Positions 25,636 to 34,243 of a stretch of DNA of 64,000 nucleotides are shown piece by piece. The stretch is from an uncultured Piscinibacter sp. (GTDB lineage Bacteria; Pseudomonadota; Gammaproteobacteria; Burkholderiales; Burkholderiaceae_C), in contig NZ_CALFYO010000021.1 in the NCBI RefSeq assembly GCF_937952055.1, forward strand, positions 744,001 through 808,000. Reading direction: 5' to 3'. Position 1 is the first letter of the stretch. The number at the start of each line of letters is the position of its first letter. The position numbers and the translations under genes are program-made. The notes under the pieces were generated by a model, which saw only the letters and a program-made list of their open reading frames with translations, was not told the origin of the DNA and did no database searches.

Positions 25636-26219
25636 GCGTGCCCCGCCTCCTGGCTGAGCATGCGCGGGTCGATGCCCAGCAGCGACAGCGCCTTCTCGTA
25701 GCGCTGCTCGACCGGCGTGTCGAAAATGATGCCGGGCTCGGCATTCACCGTCAGCCAGCCGTTGCGGCCAATCTCGTCTTCCAGCTGGCCGGCGCCCCAG
25801 CCGCTGTAGCCCAGCGTGACAAGCACCTTCTTCGGTCCGGCACCGTTTGCCAGCGCCTCCAGCACGTCCTTGCTGGTGGTCATCTCCAGTCCGCCGGGGA
25901 TCTGCAGCGTGGAGTTGTAGTGCCCGCCCGCACCGTCCCCGCCGGCCAGGCTCTCGTGCAACACGAAGCCGCGCTCGGTCTGCACCGGACCGCCGAAGTA
26001 GACCGGCTCGTCGGCCAGATCTTCCCGGTCGAGCGACAGCTCGACCTTCTCGAACAGGTTCTTCAGCTTGATGTCGATCGGCTTGTTGATCACCAGGCCG
26101 AGCGCGCCCTTCTCGGTGTGCTCGCAGAGGTAGACCACGCTGCCGGCGAACGTGCCGTCGCTCATGCCGGGCATGGCGATGAGGAACTGGTTCGTGAGGT
26201 TGATCGGATCACCGGCCAT
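25632..26219 (-). CDS. yqgE: UPF0301/AlgH family protein YqgE
   Basis: A 195-residue UPF0301 protein. Family blocks are NLTNQFLIAMPGMSDGTFAGSV at the start, GALGLVINKP, VYFGGPVQTERGFVLHE and LGYSGWGAGQLEDEI. No enzymatic activity is established; AlgH was linked to alginate control in Pseudomonas. It heads the leftward yqgE-ruvX-pyrR-pyrB-pyrC' operon. A TATAAA box lies eight bases upstream of the ATG on the same strand, suggesting a leaderless start. Confidence 0.95.
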   Translation of the reverse strand: MAGDPINLTNQFLIAMPGMSDGTFAGSVVYLCEHTEKGALGLVINKPIDIKLKNLFEKVELSLDREDLADEPVYFGGPVQTERGFVLHESLAGGDGAGGHYNSTLQIPGGLEMTTSKDVLEALANGAGPKKVLVTLGYSGWGAGQLEDEIGRNGWLTVNAEPGIIFDTPVEQRYEKALSLLGIDPRMLSQEAGHA

Positions 26220-26227
26220 GCAGGCAT

Positions 26228-26237
26228 TTTATAGACT
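26228..26237. promoter_or_regulatory. Back-to-back -10 boxes for yqgE and the photolyase gene
   Basis: In the 24-base divergent gap, the bottom strand reads TATAAA (complement of 26228-26233) eight bases before the yqgE ATG, and the top strand reads TAGACT (26232-26237) six bases before the photolyase ATG at 26244. The gap is too short for ordinary leaders on both sides, so both mRNAs probably start at or next to their start codons. Confidence 0.55.
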
Positions 26238-26243
26238 CGGGCC

Positions 26244-27752
26244 ATGCCGCACGACAAGACCGCGTTCCCCCTCGACTCGGCGTTGGTGTGGTTCCGCCGC
26301 GACCTGCGTGCACACGACCATGCGGCGCTTTATCACGCGCTGAAGTCTGCCAGGAAGGTCTGGTGCGTGTTCGTGTTCGACCGCGACATCCTCGATGCGC
26401 TGTTGCAGCGCGGCCTGGTCGCCGACCGTCGCGTCGACTTCATCCGCGACTGCGTGCTGCGACTCGACGAGGCACTCGCCGCCCTCGGCCGGCAGCATGG
26501 CCACGACGGCGTGCGCCTGCTGGTGCGCCATGGCCATGCGTCGCTGGAAGTCACGGCGCTGGCGCGCGCACTGCACGTTCAGGCCGTCTACGCCAACCAC
26601 GACGACGATCCGATCGCGCTGGCGCGCGACGCACGCGTGCGCGGACTGCTGGCGGAGGCCGGCATCGCGCTGCATACCTCGAAGGACCATGTGGTCTTCG
26701 AACGCAGCGAGGTGCTCACCGGCGCGGGGGCGCCCTACAGCGTGTTCACCCCCTACCGGAACGCCTGGCTGCGAAAGCTGGAGCCGTACTACCTGAAGGC
26801 CTACCCGGTCGCGCCGCATGCGCACGCGCTCGCCGGCCTGCCGGAGGGCCTCTCCAGCGAAGTGCCTTCGCTGCCGGCACTGGGCTTCCAGCACACCAAC
26901 CTGCACGAGCTGAAGATCCCCACCGGTGAACGTGGCGCACGGGCGCTGCTCGACGACTTCCTCGGCCGCATCGACGAGTACGACCGCACGCGCGACTTCC
27001 CCGCCATCAAGGGACCGAGCTACCTGTCGGTGCATCTGCGCTTCGGCACCTGCTCCGTGCGTGCGCTGGCCCGCGAAGCCTGGTCGCGTGCGCAGGCGGG
27101 CAGCGAGGGCGCACGCATCTGGCTGTCCGAGTTGGTCTGGCGGGACTTCTACCACCAGATCCTGCACCACCACCCCCGCGTGATCGGGCACTGCTTCAAA
27201 CCGGAGTACGACGCCCTCCGCTGGGAACACGGCCAGCACGCCGACGCATTGTTCGCCGCCTGGTGCTCCGGCCGCACGGGCTATCCGCTGGTGGACGCCG
27301 CGATGGCGCAGATCAACCAGACCGGCTACATGCACAACCGATTGCGCATGGTGGTGGCGAGCTTCCTGACCAAGGACCTGGGGCTCGACTGGCGGCGCGG
27401 CGAACAGTACTTCGCCGACCACCTCAACGACTTCGACCTCGCCGCCAACAATGGCGGCTGGCAATGGGCTGCGTCGACGGGCTGCGATGCCCAGCCCTGG
27501 TTCCGCATCTTCAACCCGGTGGCGCAGAGCCGCAAGTTCGACCCGCAAGGCCGCTTCATCCGCCGCTACCTGCCGCAGCTCGCCGGCCTGCCCGACGCAC
27601 TGCTCCACGCGCCCTGGGAGGCGCGCCCGGTCGACCTCGCCGCCGCCGGCGTCGAACTCGGCGCACACTACCCCATGCCCGTCGTTCGGCATGACGAGGC
27701 ACGCCAGCGCACGCTGGCTCGGTTCGCGGCAGTGAAGAAGACTTCCGGCTAG
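26244..27752 (+). CDS. phrB: Deoxyribodipyrimidine photolyase (class I, FAD-dependent)
   Basis: A 502-residue DNA photolyase that splits cyclobutane pyrimidine dimers with blue light. It starts with the antenna-domain motif LVWFRRDLRAHDHAAL, and the FAD-binding helical domain contains SYLSVHLRFGTCSVR, ELVWRDFYHQILHHHP, the GYPLVDAAMAQINQTGYMHN block and NNGGWQWAASTGCDAQPWFR near the C-terminus. Length is near the family norm (E. coli 472). It diverges from yqgE and converges with the small gene after chpA, with four bases of overlap. Confidence 0.96.
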   Translation: MPHDKTAFPLDSALVWFRRDLRAHDHAALYHALKSARKVWCVFVFDRDILDALLQRGLVADRRVDFIRDCVLRLDEALAALGRQHGHDGVRLLVRHGHASLEVTALARALHVQAVYANHDDDPIALARDARVRGLLAEAGIALHTSKDHVVFERSEVLTGAGAPYSVFTPYRNAWLRKLEPYYLKAYPVAPHAHALAGLPEGLSSEVPSLPALGFQHTNLHELKIPTGERGARALLDDFLGRIDEYDRTRDFPAIKGPSYLSVHLRFGTCSVRALAREAWSRAQAGSEGARIWLSELVWRDFYHQILHHHPRVIGHCFKPEYDALRWEHGQHADALFAAWCSGRTGYPLVDAAMAQINQTGYMHNRLRMVVASFLTKDLGLDWRRGEQYFADHLNDFDLAANNGGWQWAASTGCDAQPWFRIFNPVAQSRKFDPQGRFIRRYLPQLAGLPDALLHAPWEARPVDLAAAGVELGAHYPMPVVRHDEARQRTLARFAAVKKTSG

Positions 27753-27991
27753 AACAGTTCGACGTCGCCAGCCCTGGCCCCATCCTGCGGAGGCCCGACG
27801 GCCACCGGATCCGCATGGTGTGGCAGCGGGTCGCGACCGTGGGTTCTGACGGAGCACACCGCCTTGTCGGCTCGCTCGAGGCCCGCAGCGGGCGTATCGC
27901 CGGTTCTGCGCTCCGTGAATCCGACGCCGTCCGTGATGCGGCCCACCCGAGGAAGAGGGTGCTGCGCGAGGCGGTCGATCATCTCGCTCAC
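27749..27991 (-). CDS. Hypothetical protein after chpA
   Basis: An 80-residue open frame with a GTG start 13 bases after the chpA stop, on the same strand. The product (begins MSEMIDRLAQHPLPRVGRIT, ends DGARAGDVELF) has no membrane segment and no motif I recognise; it is rich in Arg, Pro and Asp. Position suggests it is the last gene of the Chp operon. It could also be a non-coding tail, since high GC keeps short frames open. Confidence 0.45.
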   Translation of the reverse strand: MSEMIDRLAQHPLPRVGRITDGVGFTERRTGDTPAAGLERADKAVCSVRTHGRDPLPHHADPVAVGPPQDGARAGDVELF

Positions 27992-28004
27992 GGCCGCATG
28001 GCCG

Positions 28005-31000
28005 TCAGGCCGGTGCGGCTGCAGTGGTGTAGCGGCCGATCAGCGCCAGAAGGTCTTCTTCCGAATACGGCTTGCCGAGGTAGTGGTCCACGCCCAGCTC
28101 GGCCGCGTAGTCGCGATGCTTCTGCGCGATGCGCGAGGTGATCATGATCACTGGCAGGTCGCGCAGGCGGACGTCGCCGCGGATGTTGCGCACCAGGTCG
28201 AAACCGTCCATGCGCGGCATCTCGATATCCGACAGCACCACCTGCGGCCGCTCCTCGGCCAGGCGCTCCAGCGCCTCGATGCCGTCCTTGGCGAGCACGA
28301 CGCGGTAACCCTCGCGCACCAGCAGGCGCTGGGTCACTCGGCGCACCGTCAGCGAATCGTCGACCACCAGCACCAGCGGCGCCGCGGCGATGCGCGGCTC
28401 CGCCATCGCGTCCGGCGCCATCGGCGAGGCGGCCTGCGGCGACTGCAGGGCGGTCATGGTGGCAGTGCGCGCAGCCTCGCCGTAAAGCGTCGCCAGCGCA
28501 ACCGGGTTGTAGATGAGCGCCACGGCACCCGAAGCCAGCAGCGTCATGCCGGCCAGACCCGGCAGGCGCGACAGCTGCGGCCCGAGGTTCTTCACCACCA
28601 CTTCCTGGTTGCCCAGCACCTCGTCGACGTGCAGCGCGACGCGCTGCTGCGCGCTGCGAACCACCACCACCGGACGCGTGCGGCCGACGTTCTCGCTCGA
28701 TGCCGCGCTGAGCTGCAGCAGCGCGCCGAGCCAGAAGAAAGGCATCAGGCGGTCGCCCAGCGAGTAGCTGCCGTTCGCGTAGGACTGTTCGATCTCCTGC
28801 GGCGTGGCGCGGCGCACGATCTCGATCAGCGTCGACGGCACGGCCACCGTGGCCGTGCCACAACGCAGCATCACCACCTGCGTGACCGCCGTGGTCAGTG
28901 GCAGCACCAGCTTGAACGAGGTGCCCTGGCCGGGCGCGGTGGCCGTCTCGATGCGTCCGCCCATGGCGTTCACCTCGGAGCGCACCACGTCCATGCCCAC
29001 GCCCCGCCCTGCCAGCTCGGTGACCGAGTCGGCCGTCGTGAAGCCCGGCGTGAAGATCAGGTTGGCGAGATCGGCGTCTGCCACCGGCTGATTCGGATCG
29101 ATCAGCCCCATCGCCACGCCCTTGGCGCGGATCCTCTCCAGGTCCAGGCCGCAGCCGTCGTCGCGGAACTCGATGCCGACCTCGTTGCCCTCATGCGTCA
29201 CCGAGACCAGCACCACCCCGGCCGGATCCTTGCCCCGCGCGCTGCGCACATCCGGCATCTCGATGCCGTGCGTCACGCAATTGCGCAGCAGGTGCTCGAA
29301 CGAGCCCATCATGCGGTCGAGCACGCCACGGTCGACTTCGATCGAGCCGCCGACGATGTCCAGGCGCACCTGCTTGCCGGTCTCCTTGGCCGCCTGGCGT
29401 GCCACGCGGTAGAGGCGGTCGGACTGGCCCTCGAACTCCACCATGCGCGTGCGCAGCAGGTCGTCCTGAAGGTCTCGCGTGAGCCGTGCCTGCGAGGCAA
29501 GCTCGTCCTCGGTACTGTCCAACGAGCGCTGCAGCGTGCGCTGCACGGTGGCCACGTCGTTCACCGACTCGGCCATCATGCGCGTGAGCTCCTGGAAGCG
29601 CGTGAAGCGGTCGAACTCCAGCGGGTCGAACGACTGCGACATCGCCTTGGCCGCCTCCAGCCGCGAGCTCATCTGCGTCTCGGCCTGCAGTTCGATGTCG
29701 CGCAGTTGCTGACGCAAGCGCTCCAGGTTCTCCGTCAGGTCGTTCAGCGAGCCCTTGATCTGGCCGACCGAGGACTCGATGCGCGAACGCGTGATCGACA
29801 CCTCGCCGGCCTGGTTGACCAGGCGGTCGAGGAGAGGTGCTCGCACTCGAACCGCCGACTGCGAAGCGCCCTGCGACTTTTCCGCGACGACGCGCGCGGT
29901 GGCGCCGCCGAGAGCGAAGCGCGACCAATCGATCGGCGGCAGGTCGAGGACCGAGGCCGGCACGGCGGCCAGCGGCGCCTCATGCTCGATTTCGGCCTGC
30001 GGCGCGGGCGGCACCTGCGGCTCGACGACCTCGGCCACCGGTGCCGGTGGCACCTCGACCGGCGCCGGTGGCGCCTCGACCGGCGCCGGAGGAGCCGCGG
30101 TGACCACCGGCGCCGGCGCGAGCGGCAACTCCGCCACGGCCGCGGCGGCTTCGGCGTAGGCCTGCGCGTCGCGTGCGCGCAAAGCCTCGAACACCTGCGA
30201 CAGCCCGTCGGCGCGGGATTGCAGCTGCTCCACGTCCTCTGCCGCGACCGGCGGGTCGGCGAGCAGCTGCTCGATGCGCGTCTCGAGCCGGTGCGCCATC
30301 TCACCCAGGCGCATCGCGCCCGCCAAGCGCGCCCCGCCCTTCAGCGTGTGCAGCGTCCGCATGCACGCCGCGGCATGGCTGGTGTCGCTGGGTCGGCGTG
30401 CCCAGTCGCGCAACTTGGCGGCGAGTTGCGGCAGCAGATCCTGGCCTTCCTCCTCGAAGATCGGGAACAGTTCGGCGTCGACCGCATCGGTGGCGTCGAT
30501 GTCCTCCGCGCCCTCGACCACCAGTTCGCGCTCGACATGGTGAACCGACGCGACGGGCAGCTCGGCCAGCGGTTTCAGCTCGGCGACACCCAGCGCGTCG
30601 ACGCGCGGGTCGAGCACGCCGAAACCCGTGCCGCTGCCCAGCCCGCTGGTCTCGAAGAACGGCACCGGTCGGCTCGACACGGCGCCGCGCGCAGCCGGTT
30701 CCGGTGGCTTCTCGCGTACGGCGGCCGACGCGGTATCGAGGGCGATGCGCTCGAAGCCCGGCGGCTCGGCGAGTTCGCCCACGCCGGTGGTGGGGGGCAG
30801 GTCGGCAGCCGCCGAGGCGGCCTCGAGCCGGCGCGCCGACTCGATCTCGTGTTCGGCCAGGCGGGCGAGCAGTTCCTGCGCCGGCTCCTTCAGGAAGCCT
30901 GCGGCGAATTGGTGCAGCAGCCGGCGGATCTCCTCCGCGGTGTCGACGAACAGGCGCGCCTCCTCTTGCGTGCCATAGCCGATCGCCTGCGAGCGCATCT

Positions 31001-34000
31001 GCGCATGCTCCATCGCACGCGCCAGCTGCGACAGGTCGTTGAAGCCCACCGTGGCCGAGCTGCCGGCCAGCGAATGCGCCAGCGCGATCGGCGTCTCGCC
31101 GATCGGGCGGTGCAATTCCATCGCCCACTCGGCGACCTCGGTGGTCAGACGGCGCGACAGTTCGTCGGCTTCGTTGAGGTAAATGTTGAACAGCGGGATG
31201 CCGATGCGCAGCGGCCCCACGACCTTGACGTTCTCGTCCTCCGGCGCGGTCTGCGCGGGCGCGGCAGCCCCGAGGTCCAGCGACACGTCGGCCTCGAGCG
31301 GGACCGCCGGCTCGATGGTCTCGAGGGTCGTCTGGTTGGCGGCATCGCCACCGAGTTCGAGGTCGATCAGATCCAGTGGCAGATCGACGCTCGCCGGTGC
31401 GGCCGCCAGCTCACTCAGCGGCAGAGGCTGCGTGGCCTGCGCGTCGAAGGCGTCGCTGGACGCCGGCGCCTTGGGGCTCAGCTGGGGAAGAGACGGTGGC
31501 GCGGCCGACGCGCCATCGAGGTCCGAGAGATCGAGCTCGAAGGAGACTTCGGGGGCGGACGGCCGGGGCTCGGCCCGCGCCGCGTGCAAGGGCGGCGTCT
31601 CGGCAGTCGGCAGGCCGCGCGGCGCGGCGGTGGCCGGCTGCGCAGGCTCGGCCGCGCCCAGCGGAGCCGGCGCGGAGGCAAGCACGGGCGTCTCGCCCGC
31701 AGCGAGGCGCTGCGCCGCAGCCTTGATGGCCGCCGCGCTGCGCGCAGCGTCGCGCCGCGCCGCGATGTCCTCGATCCAGGCGCCGAGCTGAGCGAGCACC
31801 CGCTGGGTGAACTCCAGCAATGCCGGCTCGGCGGCACGATGATCGGCAAGCTGGGTGTTGTAGAGCTGCTCGCAGGCCCAGGCGGCATCGCCGAACTCCC
31901 TGAGCCCGACCATGCGCGAGCTGCCCTTGAGGGTGTGGAACGCACGTCGCACGGTGGTGAGCAGCGAAAGATCCGACGGCGCATGCGCCAGATCGCCTGT
32001 GGCCACACCGGCATCGTGCAGCACCTCGCGCGCTTCCTCGAGGAAGACCTCGCGCATCTCGTCGTCTTCGGCGAGTTCGGGCGCTGCGGCGGCGGACGGC
32101 GGCACCGGCGTGGCACGCACCTCGGCGATCTCGGGCTCCAGTCCCATCGGCTCGGAGCTGCTGTTGACGAAGTCGACCAGCACCTCGGTCAGCCCGCCGC
32201 GCACCGACGCCACTCCCTCGCGGTCGTTCGCCTCCTCGGCCCGGGTCAGGGCCTCGCGCGTGCGCTCCACGGTCTCGGCCAGCGCGGCCTGGTCGGCCAC
32301 GTGCGCCTCGTGAGACAGCCGTTCGAGTTCGCGCGCCACGTCGGCCACCGGCACGTCGGGCTGCGCCGCGTGCACCGCCAACTGCTGCGCCTGCTCGATC
32401 AGTCGCGGCTCGACCAGCGCCAGCGTGCTCGGCGCGCGATGCTGTGTGCCGCGGCCCATCACCGGGTCCAGCGTGCCGGTGCGCGGATCGAACACGAACA
32501 GCGACTTGGCCATCTGCGGCTGCACGCTGAGCATGTCGATCAGAAAGCCCAGCGCGCCCAGATTGCCCGCCAGGCGGTCGAACAACCCGGTCTGCGCGAC
32601 GCGCTTCGGGTCGACCTCGGTCTGGGTCAGGCCCTCGACCTCGTCGCGCATGCGCAGCAGCGCGGCGGTGGCCTGGTCGATGCCGAGCACCGAGAGCACG
32701 CCACGCATCGCCGAGAGCTGGCCCGGCACGGGAATCAGCACCTGCCGGTCTTCAGGCTTGCGGAAGAACTGATCGATCAGCTTCTCCGCCTCCGACAACG
32801 AGGCGCGCAACTCCTGCACCACGCTGCCCATGGTCTGGCGGTCGGAGACGCGGCGGTACAACTCCTCCATCCATGACTCGAGAGGCTCGGGTGCCCTGCC
32901 CTCGCGCACGGAGCCGAGTCGGTCGGCCAGGCGGCGCACCCGCTCGGCCTGCTCGGGGTTGTCGAAGTCCGAGTCCTCCAGTGCCGCCTCGACATAGAGG
33001 AGGCTGGTGGCCACTTCCATGGCCAGCGCCGCCTCGGGCGCAGCCCCACCGTTGATCGTCTGCGCGATGGCCATCTGCAGTTCGGCGGCGAAGGCCTCGC
33101 CCAGCGGGAAGAGCCGCTTGAGCGAATCGCCGACCAGCGAGAACTGCTCGTTCAGTCCGGACAGGCGGTGCAGTTCGCCGCCGGCCACCGCCGACCAGGA
33201 CTCCTTCGCCGCCGCCACGCGCTTGCGCGCCTGCACGACCATCGCCGGGTCGAAACGGCCCAGCATGGCGACGTCGTAGTCGACCGGCACATGGTGGGCG
33301 AGCCCGTAGACCTGACGCACCGCAGCCAGGCGCGGCGCACGCCGGCCGCCCCCGGGCGAGGCGGCCTGGGCGCAGAAGAACAGCAGGTCCTGCGCAAGCC
33401 GCTCGGAGACCTCGTTGCGGCCGCCCTCGAGCACGCGGTACTGCGCGAGCAGGCGGGAGGCGACGCGCTTGCTGAACACGTCGAAGCCGAGCAGCCCCTG
33501 GGCTTGTGCCTCGAACACGGCGGACGCGAGCTTCCACAGCGTCGCGACCTGCGGATCGCTCGCCGCTGCGCCGAGACCTGCGCAGCCCTCGCTCATGCGT
33601 GCGGCTGCCAGTGTCGGCTGCGGCGTGCGCATCATGCCCAGCAGGTGACCTTCCATGGCCGTGCGCGTTGCGGCGTCGAGCGCACGCGGCGGCACGCTGG
33701 TGTCGGACGGCAGTTCACGCCAGCGCCAGTCCACACTCCACAGGTCGGCCGGATGGATGCGCTCCGCACCCGCCGCTTCCAGCACCGCACGGTACTGCGG
33801 GAACATCGCCAGCGCCGAGACCGGCTTGCCAGCGAGTCGCCGCGCCAGGTAGTCGAGCAGTGCGAAGGAGGACTTCTCGATGTCCTCGACGATCAGCGGC
33901 GTCAGCTTGTGCGGCTTGGCCACGTACTTCTGCACCAGCGACTCGCTGGCGCGCAGCACCAGCGCCGCCTCCGGCAGTCCGACCAGCTCGAGCGCCCCTG

Positions 34001-34220
34001 CGCCCTGGTGGACCTGTGCACGCGCGCTGCGCAGCACGGCGGGATCGACGCTGTCGACGTCGGAGCCGCCGATGGATTCGGCCTCCTTCAGGCAACGGCG
34101 CAGCGACTTGTGCGCCGCCTCCAGCGAACGGCGCAGTTCGTCCTGCACCCACGCCAGGGCGCTGAGGTCATCGGCGGGTTCGCCCCGCGACGTGGCATTC
34201 GGGGCGGTTCGCGTGTCCAT
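28005..34220 (-). CDS. chpA: Hybrid chemosensory histidine kinase ChpA/PilL
   Basis: A 2071-residue CheA-type kinase of the type IV pilus (Pil-Chp) system. The first ~700 residues are a helical region with degenerate Hpt-like repeats. Three Hpt modules have candidate phospho-histidines near 762 (FHTLKGSSRMVG), 1050 (AHSLAGSSATVG) and 1290 (LHTLKGGARLAG). A Pro/Ala linker (repeats of APPAPVE type, about 1370-1400) follows. Then come the dimerisation helices, an ATPase domain (EHLLRNCVTHGIE, DDGCGLD, GRGVGMDVV), a CheW-like domain and a C-terminal receiver with LSDIEMPRMDGF. It follows pilJ by 23 bases. It should phosphorylate PilG and PilH to steer twitching motility. Confidence 0.96.
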   Translation of the reverse strand: MDTRTAPNATSRGEPADDLSALAWVQDELRRSLEAAHKSLRRCLKEAESIGGSDVDSVDPAVLRSARAQVHQGAGALELVGLPEAALVLRASESLVQKYVAKPHKLTPLIVEDIEKSSFALLDYLARRLAGKPVSALAMFPQYRAVLEAAGAERIHPADLWSVDWRWRELPSDTSVPPRALDAATRTAMEGHLLGMMRTPQPTLAAARMSEGCAGLGAAASDPQVATLWKLASAVFEAQAQGLLGFDVFSKRVASRLLAQYRVLEGGRNEVSERLAQDLLFFCAQAASPGGGRRAPRLAAVRQVYGLAHHVPVDYDVAMLGRFDPAMVVQARKRVAAAKESWSAVAGGELHRLSGLNEQFSLVGDSLKRLFPLGEAFAAELQMAIAQTINGGAAPEAALAMEVATSLLYVEAALEDSDFDNPEQAERVRRLADRLGSVREGRAPEPLESWMEELYRRVSDRQTMGSVVQELRASLSEAEKLIDQFFRKPEDRQVLIPVPGQLSAMRGVLSVLGIDQATAALLRMRDEVEGLTQTEVDPKRVAQTGLFDRLAGNLGALGFLIDMLSVQPQMAKSLFVFDPRTGTLDPVMGRGTQHRAPSTLALVEPRLIEQAQQLAVHAAQPDVPVADVARELERLSHEAHVADQAALAETVERTREALTRAEEANDREGVASVRGGLTEVLVDFVNSSSEPMGLEPEIAEVRATPVPPSAAAAPELAEDDEMREVFLEEAREVLHDAGVATGDLAHAPSDLSLLTTVRRAFHTLKGSSRMVGLREFGDAAWACEQLYNTQLADHRAAEPALLEFTQRVLAQLGAWIEDIAARRDAARSAAAIKAAAQRLAAGETPVLASAPAPLGAAEPAQPATAAPRGLPTAETPPLHAARAEPRPSAPEVSFELDLSDLDGASAAPPSLPQLSPKAPASSDAFDAQATQPLPLSELAAAPASVDLPLDLIDLELGGDAANQTTLETIEPAVPLEADVSLDLGAAAPAQTAPEDENVKVVGPLRIGIPLFNIYLNEADELSRRLTTEVAEWAMELHRPIGETPIALAHSLAGSSATVGFNDLSQLARAMEHAQMRSQAIGYGTQEEARLFVDTAEEIRRLLHQFAAGFLKEPAQELLARLAEHEIESARRLEAASAAADLPPTTGVGELAEPPGFERIALDTASAAVREKPPEPAARGAVSSRPVPFFETSGLGSGTGFGVLDPRVDALGVAELKPLAELPVASVHHVERELVVEGAEDIDATDAVDAELFPIFEEEGQDLLPQLAAKLRDWARRPSDTSHAAACMRTLHTLKGGARLAGAMRLGEMAHRLETRIEQLLADPPVAAEDVEQLQSRADGLSQVFEALRARDAQAYAEAAAAVAELPLAPAPVVTAAPPAPVEAPPAPVEVPPAPVAEVVEPQVPPAPQAEIEHEAPLAAVPASVLDLPPIDWSRFALGGATARVVAEKSQGASQSAVRVRAPLLDRLVNQAGEVSITRSRIESSVGQIKGSLNDLTENLERLRQQLRDIELQAETQMSSRLEAAKAMSQSFDPLEFDRFTRFQELTRMMAESVNDVATVQRTLQRSLDSTEDELASQARLTRDLQDDLLRTRMVEFEGQSDRLYRVARQAAKETGKQVRLDIVGGSIEVDRGVLDRMMGSFEHLLRNCVTHGIEMPDVRSARGKDPAGVVLVSVTHEGNEVGIEFRDDGCGLDLERIRAKGVAMGLIDPNQPVADADLANLIFTPGFTTADSVTELAGRGVGMDVVRSEVNAMGGRIETATAPGQGTSFKLVLPLTTAVTQVVMLRCGTATVAVPSTLIEIVRRATPQEIEQSYANGSYSLGDRLMPFFWLGALLQLSAASSENVGRTRPVVVVRSAQQRVALHVDEVLGNQEVVVKNLGPQLSRLPGLAGMTLLASGAVALIYNPVALATLYGEAARTATMTALQSPQAASPMAPDAMAEPRIAAAPLVLVVDDSLTVRRVTQRLLVREGYRVVLAKDGIEALERLAEERPQVVLSDIEMPRMDGFDLVRNIRGDVRLRDLPVIMITSRIAQKHRDYAAELGVDHYLGKPYSEEDLLALIGRYTTAAAPA

Positions 34221-34243
34221 GCAGGGCTCTCAGGCGAAGTACG

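Noticed and set aside
29990..30110. Short tandem repeats, possible CRISPR or VNTR
   Set aside because: These encode the APPAPVE-type Pro/Ala linker of ChpA in frame; there are no spacers and the repeats are degenerate.
27864..32876. 1670-codon open frame on the + strand opposite chpA
   Set aside because: Composition is dominated by Arg, His and Gln with no recognisable domain; it mirrors the codon bias of the chpA gene.
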